9,418 bases of DNA from Oscillospiraceae bacterium (GTDB lineage Bacteria; Bacillota_A; Clostridia; Oscillospirales; Oscillospiraceae), in contig JAEDOJ010000040.1 in NCBI GenBank assembly GCA_016302015.1, positions 1 to 9,418 on the forward strand. Reading direction: 5' to 3'. The stretch's first letter is position 1. Each line of letters opens with the position of its first letter. The notes below the pieces were generated by a model that saw only the letters and a list, made by a program, of their open reading frames with translations, was not told the origin of the DNA and searched no databases. The translations under genes were made by a program, and so were the position numbers. Positions 6,914 to 9,418 of the stretch are shown piece after piece.

Positions 6914-8181
6914 CAGCCGGACTCCTTCTCATATTTACGGTATCGCCCGTACAATTCTTCGGAGCAAATGGTCTCCACCTCAATGCCCTGGGCAAGGTAG
7001 TCCACCCGCAGCACCTGCGCCTGATTGTGCAGCACCTCCAGAGCGCCGCCCTGGGAATAAGGCAGAAGCAGAGTCACGTGATATAGCTTGCCCAGCAGAG
7101 TCTCTTCGATTCTGGTCAGCAGCTCGTCCATGCCTACGCCGTTTCTGGCGCACATGGGAATGTTGGTTTCTCCCACAGGGTAATTGGAAATATCCTCCAG
7201 CAAATCCGCTTTGTTGTAGCAACGCAGCACCGGAACCCCCGGCTTTGCCAGCTTTTCGATCAACTGATCCACCACGGCGATATGCTCCTCCCGCTGGGGA
7301 TCGGAGGCGTCGATGACATGGAGCAGCAAATCCGCATACTGCAGCTCCTCCAGCGTCGCCTTGAAGGCGTCGATCAGATGGTGGGGCAGCTTGGCAATAA
7401 AGCCAACCGTGTCGGAAAGCAGGACCTCCAGATGATCCGACACCCTCAACCGGCGGGTGGTGGTGTCCAGCGTGTCAAACAGGCGGTTGTTGGCGGGAAT
7501 GCCCGCGTCTGTCAACTGGTTCAACAGCGTGGATTTTCCCGCATTGGTATAGCCCACCAGCGCCACCACGGGAACGGAATTTTTGATCCGCCGCTCCCGC
7601 TGCACCGCCCGAACCTTCTGCACCTCCGCCAGCTCCTGCTGCAATCGGTTGATCCGCTCCCGGATGTGCCGGCGGTCTGTCTCCAGCTTGGTTTCGCCGG
7701 GGCCTCTGGTGCCGATACCGCCGCCCAGTCTGGACATGGACTTGCCCATGCCGGACAGCTTGGGCAGCAGATACTGATACTGCGCCAGCTCCACCTGCAG
7801 CCGTCCCTCCGCAGTCTTCGCCCTCTGGGCAAAAATGTCCAGAATCAGGGCGCTGCGATCCAGCACGGTCACCCCCGTGATCTCCTCCAAAGCCCGGATC
7901 TGGGACGGAGAGAGATCGTTGTCAAAAATCACCATATTGGCTTCCGTGGACTCCAAAAGCTCGCAGATCTCCTGCGCCTTCCCTTCCCCGATGAAGCTGT
8001 GGGGATCGGGGGCGTGGCGGTTCTGCAGCACCTTGGCGGCGCAGGAGCCGCCTGCGGTTTCCAGCAGGGCTTCCAGCTCGTCCAGGGTTTCATAGGTTGC
8101 GGTGTCCTCTTTTTTGAAGCAGTCCGCATTCAGACCCACAAGGACAGCCTTTTCACTCACAGAATATTCGTTTTGATTCAT
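6913..8181 (-). CDS. hflX: GTPase HflX
   Basis: A 422-residue HflX, a ribosome-associated GTPase that can split stalled or stressed 70S ribosomes. Length matches the family (about 420). The N-terminal HflX domain (about 10-190) contains the conserved LSPSQIRALEE, VLDRSALILDIFAQRA and the glycine-rich SRLGGGIGTRGPGETKLE segment, followed by a helical arm. The G domain has G1 GYTNAGKS (210-217), the TLDTTTRR switch I (237-244), G3 DTVGF (257-261), G4 NKAD (323-326) and a G5-like CARNG (344-348). The ATG at 8181 is chosen because GGGAG lies 6 nt upstream; an upstream extension of 23 codons would run through the rpmE terminator. No good promoter is visible in the 30 nt between that terminator and the start. 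It is the first gene of the five-gene cluster down to rpoD. Confidence 0.96.
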   Translation of the reverse strand: MNQNEYSVSEKAVLVGLNADCFKKEDTATYETLDELEALLETAGGSCAAKVLQNRHAPDPHSFIGEGKAQEICELLESTEANMVIFDNDLSPSQIRALEEITGVTVLDRSALILDIFAQRAKTAEGRLQVELAQYQYLLPKLSGMGKSMSRLGGGIGTRGPGETKLETDRRHIRERINRLQQELAEVQKVRAVQRERRIKNSVPVVALVGYTNAGKSTLLNQLTDAGIPANNRLFDTLDTTTRRLRVSDHLEVLLSDTVGFIAKLPHHLIDAFKATLEELQYADLLLHVIDASDPQREEHIAVVDQLIEKLAKPGVPVLRCYNKADLLEDISNYPVGETNIPMCARNGVGMDELLTRIEETLLGKLYHVTLLLPYSQGGALEVLHNQAQVLRVDYLAQGIEVETICSEELYGRYRKYEKESG

Positions 8182-8210
8182 GCTTTTCTCCCAAAATATG
8201 ACAAATAATG

Positions 8211-8246
8211 AAAAAAAGTCCGCACCGCCAGTACGATGCAGACTTT
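8211..8246 (-). terminator. Intrinsic terminator after rpmE
   Basis: A 12-bp stem without bulges (8245-8234 with 8227-8216, including two G-U pairs) and a 6-nt loop is followed by a run of seven T residues (8217-8211) on the minus strand. The flanking A8246 can pair with the first T beyond the stem. It starts 8 nt after the rpmE stop and separates rpmE from hflX. Confidence 0.9.
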
Positions 8247-8253
8247 CCACTCA

Positions 8254-8454
8254 TTACTTCAGGCCATACTTCTTGTTGAAGCGGTCAACACGTCCGCCGG
8301 TATCAACCAGCTTCTGCTTGCCGGTATAGAAAGGGTGGCACTTGGAGCAAATTTCGACCTTAATGTCCTTCTTGGTAGAACCAGTCTCAATGATTTCACC
8401 ACAGGCGCAACGGATCGTAGTCTGTTCGTACTTGGGATGGATACCTTCCTTCAT
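8254..8454 (-). CDS. rpmE: 50S ribosomal protein L31, zinc-binding form
   Basis: A 66-residue L31 of the usual length, a small protein of the large ribosomal subunit that bridges to the small subunit. All four zinc ligands of the C+ form are present: Cys16 and Cys18 in RCACGE, and Cys36 and Cys39 in [11 protein letters not shown], followed by the conserved HPFYTGKQK block and a basic [12 protein letters not shown] tail. The ATG follows GAGGTG with a 6-nt spacer; a longer reading frame of 30 extra codons upstream would cover the promoter and leader and is rejected. It is a single-gene unit with its own promoter and terminator. A zinc-independent paralog under zinc control is common elsewhere but none is in this window. 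Confidence 0.97.
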   Translation of the reverse strand: MKEGIHPKYEQTTIRCACGEIIETGSTKKDIKVEICSKCHPFYTGKQKLVDTGGRVDRFNKKYGLK

Positions 8455-8480
8455 CACATTCACCTCTTTCTTTCGTAAAA

Positions 8481-8511
8481 GGGCATTGTAGTCCCTTCTT
8501 ATTTCATGCCC
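8481..8511 (-). promoter_or_regulatory. Possible 5' leader hairpin of rpmE mRNA
   Basis: GGGCAT (8511-8506) pairs with ATGCCC (8486-8481) around a purine-rich 19-nt loop, and four T residues follow. The predicted transcription start (about 8509) falls at the first arm, so this hairpin would form the very 5' end of the mRNA. It could be an autoregulatory ribosomal-protein leader or a simple stabilising 5' hairpin. The stem is only 6 bp, so support is modest. Confidence 0.4.
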
Positions 8512-8515
8512 AGAT

Positions 8516-8544
8516 ATAGTATCACACTTCAACATGAAATGCAA
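8516..8544 (-). promoter_or_regulatory. Predicted sigma-A promoter of rpmE, extended -10
   Basis: TTGCAT (8544-8539), a 17-nt spacer, then TACTAT (8521-8516) preceded by TG one base upstream, an extended -10 element. The weak -10 hexamer is thus supported by the TGN motif and ideal spacing. The -35 sequence and spacing are the same as in the dnaX promoter. Start expected near 8509, giving a leader of about 55 nt. Confidence 0.65.
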
Positions 8545-8570
8545 GTGTTTTTTTATGTTTTTTCATCGAA

Positions 8571-9418
8571 TCAGGAAAAATTATAGACCGTATCCGGAAC
8601 ACGGATGTAATCCCGGACAAATCTCATAAGGATCGTTGCCACCTGCGCCCGGTTTGCGGGGCTTTGGGGATACAGATAAACCCTCTGATTGCTGTCGGAG
8701 GAGCCTTTGACGATCTGATTGGCCACCGCCCACTGCATGGCCTCTTTCGCCCAGCCGGACACGGCATTGCCGTCGGCAAACTGGTTCAAAGCGGTGGTTC
8801 CGGTCACCGCCACGCCCTTGAAGGCGGCATAGCGGTACAAGACCGTGACGATCTGTTCTCTGTCCAGATTGGTGTCCGGCTCAAACAGACCCTCGCCCAC
8901 GCCGTTCATAATGTTGTTTTGATAGGCCCAGAGGATGGCTCTGGAGTACCAGATACTCTCCCCCACATCGGCGTAGGGCAGTTCCCCCTCCACGTTGGGC
9001 GAGCCGGAATTTCTCCACAGCACCGTTGCGATCATGGCTCTGGTCATCATGCCGCCGGGGCCGAAGCTGTCGTCGGAAACGCCGTTAAACAGGCCGGTGG
9101 ATACCGCATAGTCGATGCCCTCATGGGCCCAGTTGTCGTAATTGGGCACGTCCCAGAAGGCCTTGCTGGCACAGGCGTGGGCGTCCACGATAAACTGCGC
9201 CGTGGCGGCAGGGGATTTTCCCACGGAATTTTTGGACGCCACGCTGACGCGGTATACGCCGTCCAGCTCCGCCTCAAAGGAGAAGGAGCAGTTTTTCGTG
9301 GTATAGGAGGCCAGGGTTCGTCCGTCGCAGTCCAGTTGGACAACGTAATAATCAATTCCGCTCACCGCAGACCAGTTGATGGTGATGGTGTCCCACTGGT
9401 GATAAGCGGTGTTCACCG
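8571..9418 (-). CDS. SLH-domain surface protein with fibronectin type III domain, C-terminal part
   Basis: The reading frame is open to the right edge, so the N-terminus, including any signal peptide, is missing; the GTG near the edge (9416) need not be a start. Counting from it, residues about 7-78 resemble a fibronectin type III domain (TITINWSAVSGIDYYVVQL, then YRVSVASKNSVGKS). Three S-layer homology repeats follow at about 86-137, 146-199 and 211-269, each ending in a variant of the TRAE motif: TRAM, DREQ and NRAQ. C-terminal SLH triplets hold secreted proteins on the cell wall through secondary cell-wall polymers. The third repeat is longer, with an insert around SSDSNQRVYLYP. The protein ends about 12 residues after the last repeat. 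Substrate or function of the rest cannot be told. It looks unrelated to the housekeeping genes downstream, and no clear terminator follows it. Confidence 0.88.
   Translation of the reverse strand, partial: VNTAYHQWDTITINWSAVSGIDYYVVQLDCDGRTLASYTTKNCSFSFEAELDGVYRVSVASKNSVGKSPAATAQFIVDAHACASKAFWDVPNYDNWAHEGIDYAVSTGLFNGVSDDSFGPGGMMTRAMIATVLWRNSGSPNVEGELPYADVGESIWYSRAILWAYQNNIMNGVGEGLFEPDTNLDREQIVTVLYRYAAFKGVAVTGTTALNQFADGNAVSGWAKEAMQWAVANQIVKGSSDSNQRVYLYPQSPANRAQVATILMRFVRDYIRVPDTVYNFS

Noticed and set aside
8182..8250. 23-codon N-terminal extension of hflX
   Set aside because: It covers the rpmE terminator hairpin and has no ribosome site; the ATG at 8181 has one and gives the family length.
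8455..8544. 30-codon N-terminal extension of L31
   Set aside because: It overlaps the predicted -10 box and leader, and L31 is normally about 66 residues, as given by the ATG at 8454.
1..9418. Mobile elements, CRISPR arrays, tRNAs, toxin-antitoxin or phage genes
   Set aside because: I looked on both strands for repeat-spacer periodicity, transposase motifs, terminal inverted repeats and tRNA-like folds and saw none. Nearly all sequence is accounted for by core genes, the SRP RNA and their signals.

Overview
The window is an ordinary but densely informative piece of a bacterial chromosome, with every gene on the minus strand, so the reading order runs from high to low coordinates. The gene set points to a moderately GC-rich Firmicute of class Clostridia. 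The evidence is a RpoD/SigA-type sigma factor of SigA length, a large Alu-domain SRP RNA beside dnaX, a dgt-dnaG-rpoD cluster, and an SLH/fibronectin surface protein. The Oscillospiraceae are the most likely family, inferred from gene order and base composition and not proven.

Layout in transcription order. (1) 9418-8571: C-terminal part of a cell-surface protein with a fibronectin type III domain and three S-layer homology repeats; it is cut by the window edge. (2) 8544-8211: a self-contained unit made of a promoter, a 5' leader hairpin, rpmE (zinc-ribbon L31) and an intrinsic terminator. (3) 8181-2367: a tight five-gene cluster hflX-yigZ-dgt-dnaG-rpoD, with gaps of 16 nt or less and one 1-nt overlap. 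It joins ribosome rescue/GTPase, dNTP hydrolysis, primase and the housekeeping sigma factor. (4) 2357-1708: a strong promoter, acpP, then the SRP RNA beginning within about 12-25 nt of the acpP stop, then a strong terminator. (5) 1703-1: a separate promoter, dnaX (clamp-loader tau/gamma subunit) and the first codons of ybaB. The ybaB start after dnaX suggests the common dnaX-ybaB-recR order, with recR presumably outside the window.

How it works together: the genes serve replication (DnaX, DnaG, Dgt), transcription initiation (RpoD), translation (L31, HflX), protein targeting (SRP RNA) and lipid synthesis (AcpP). I found no mobile element, CRISPR array, tRNA, phage gene or defence system. No exotic system is visible. 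The most interesting signal is the arrangement of acpP and the SRP RNA: the RNA ends form an uninterrupted 24-bp helix, the start lies right after the acpP stop, and the only strong promoter seen is the one in front of acpP. This suggests that a protein mRNA and the SRP RNA come from one transcript that is then processed.
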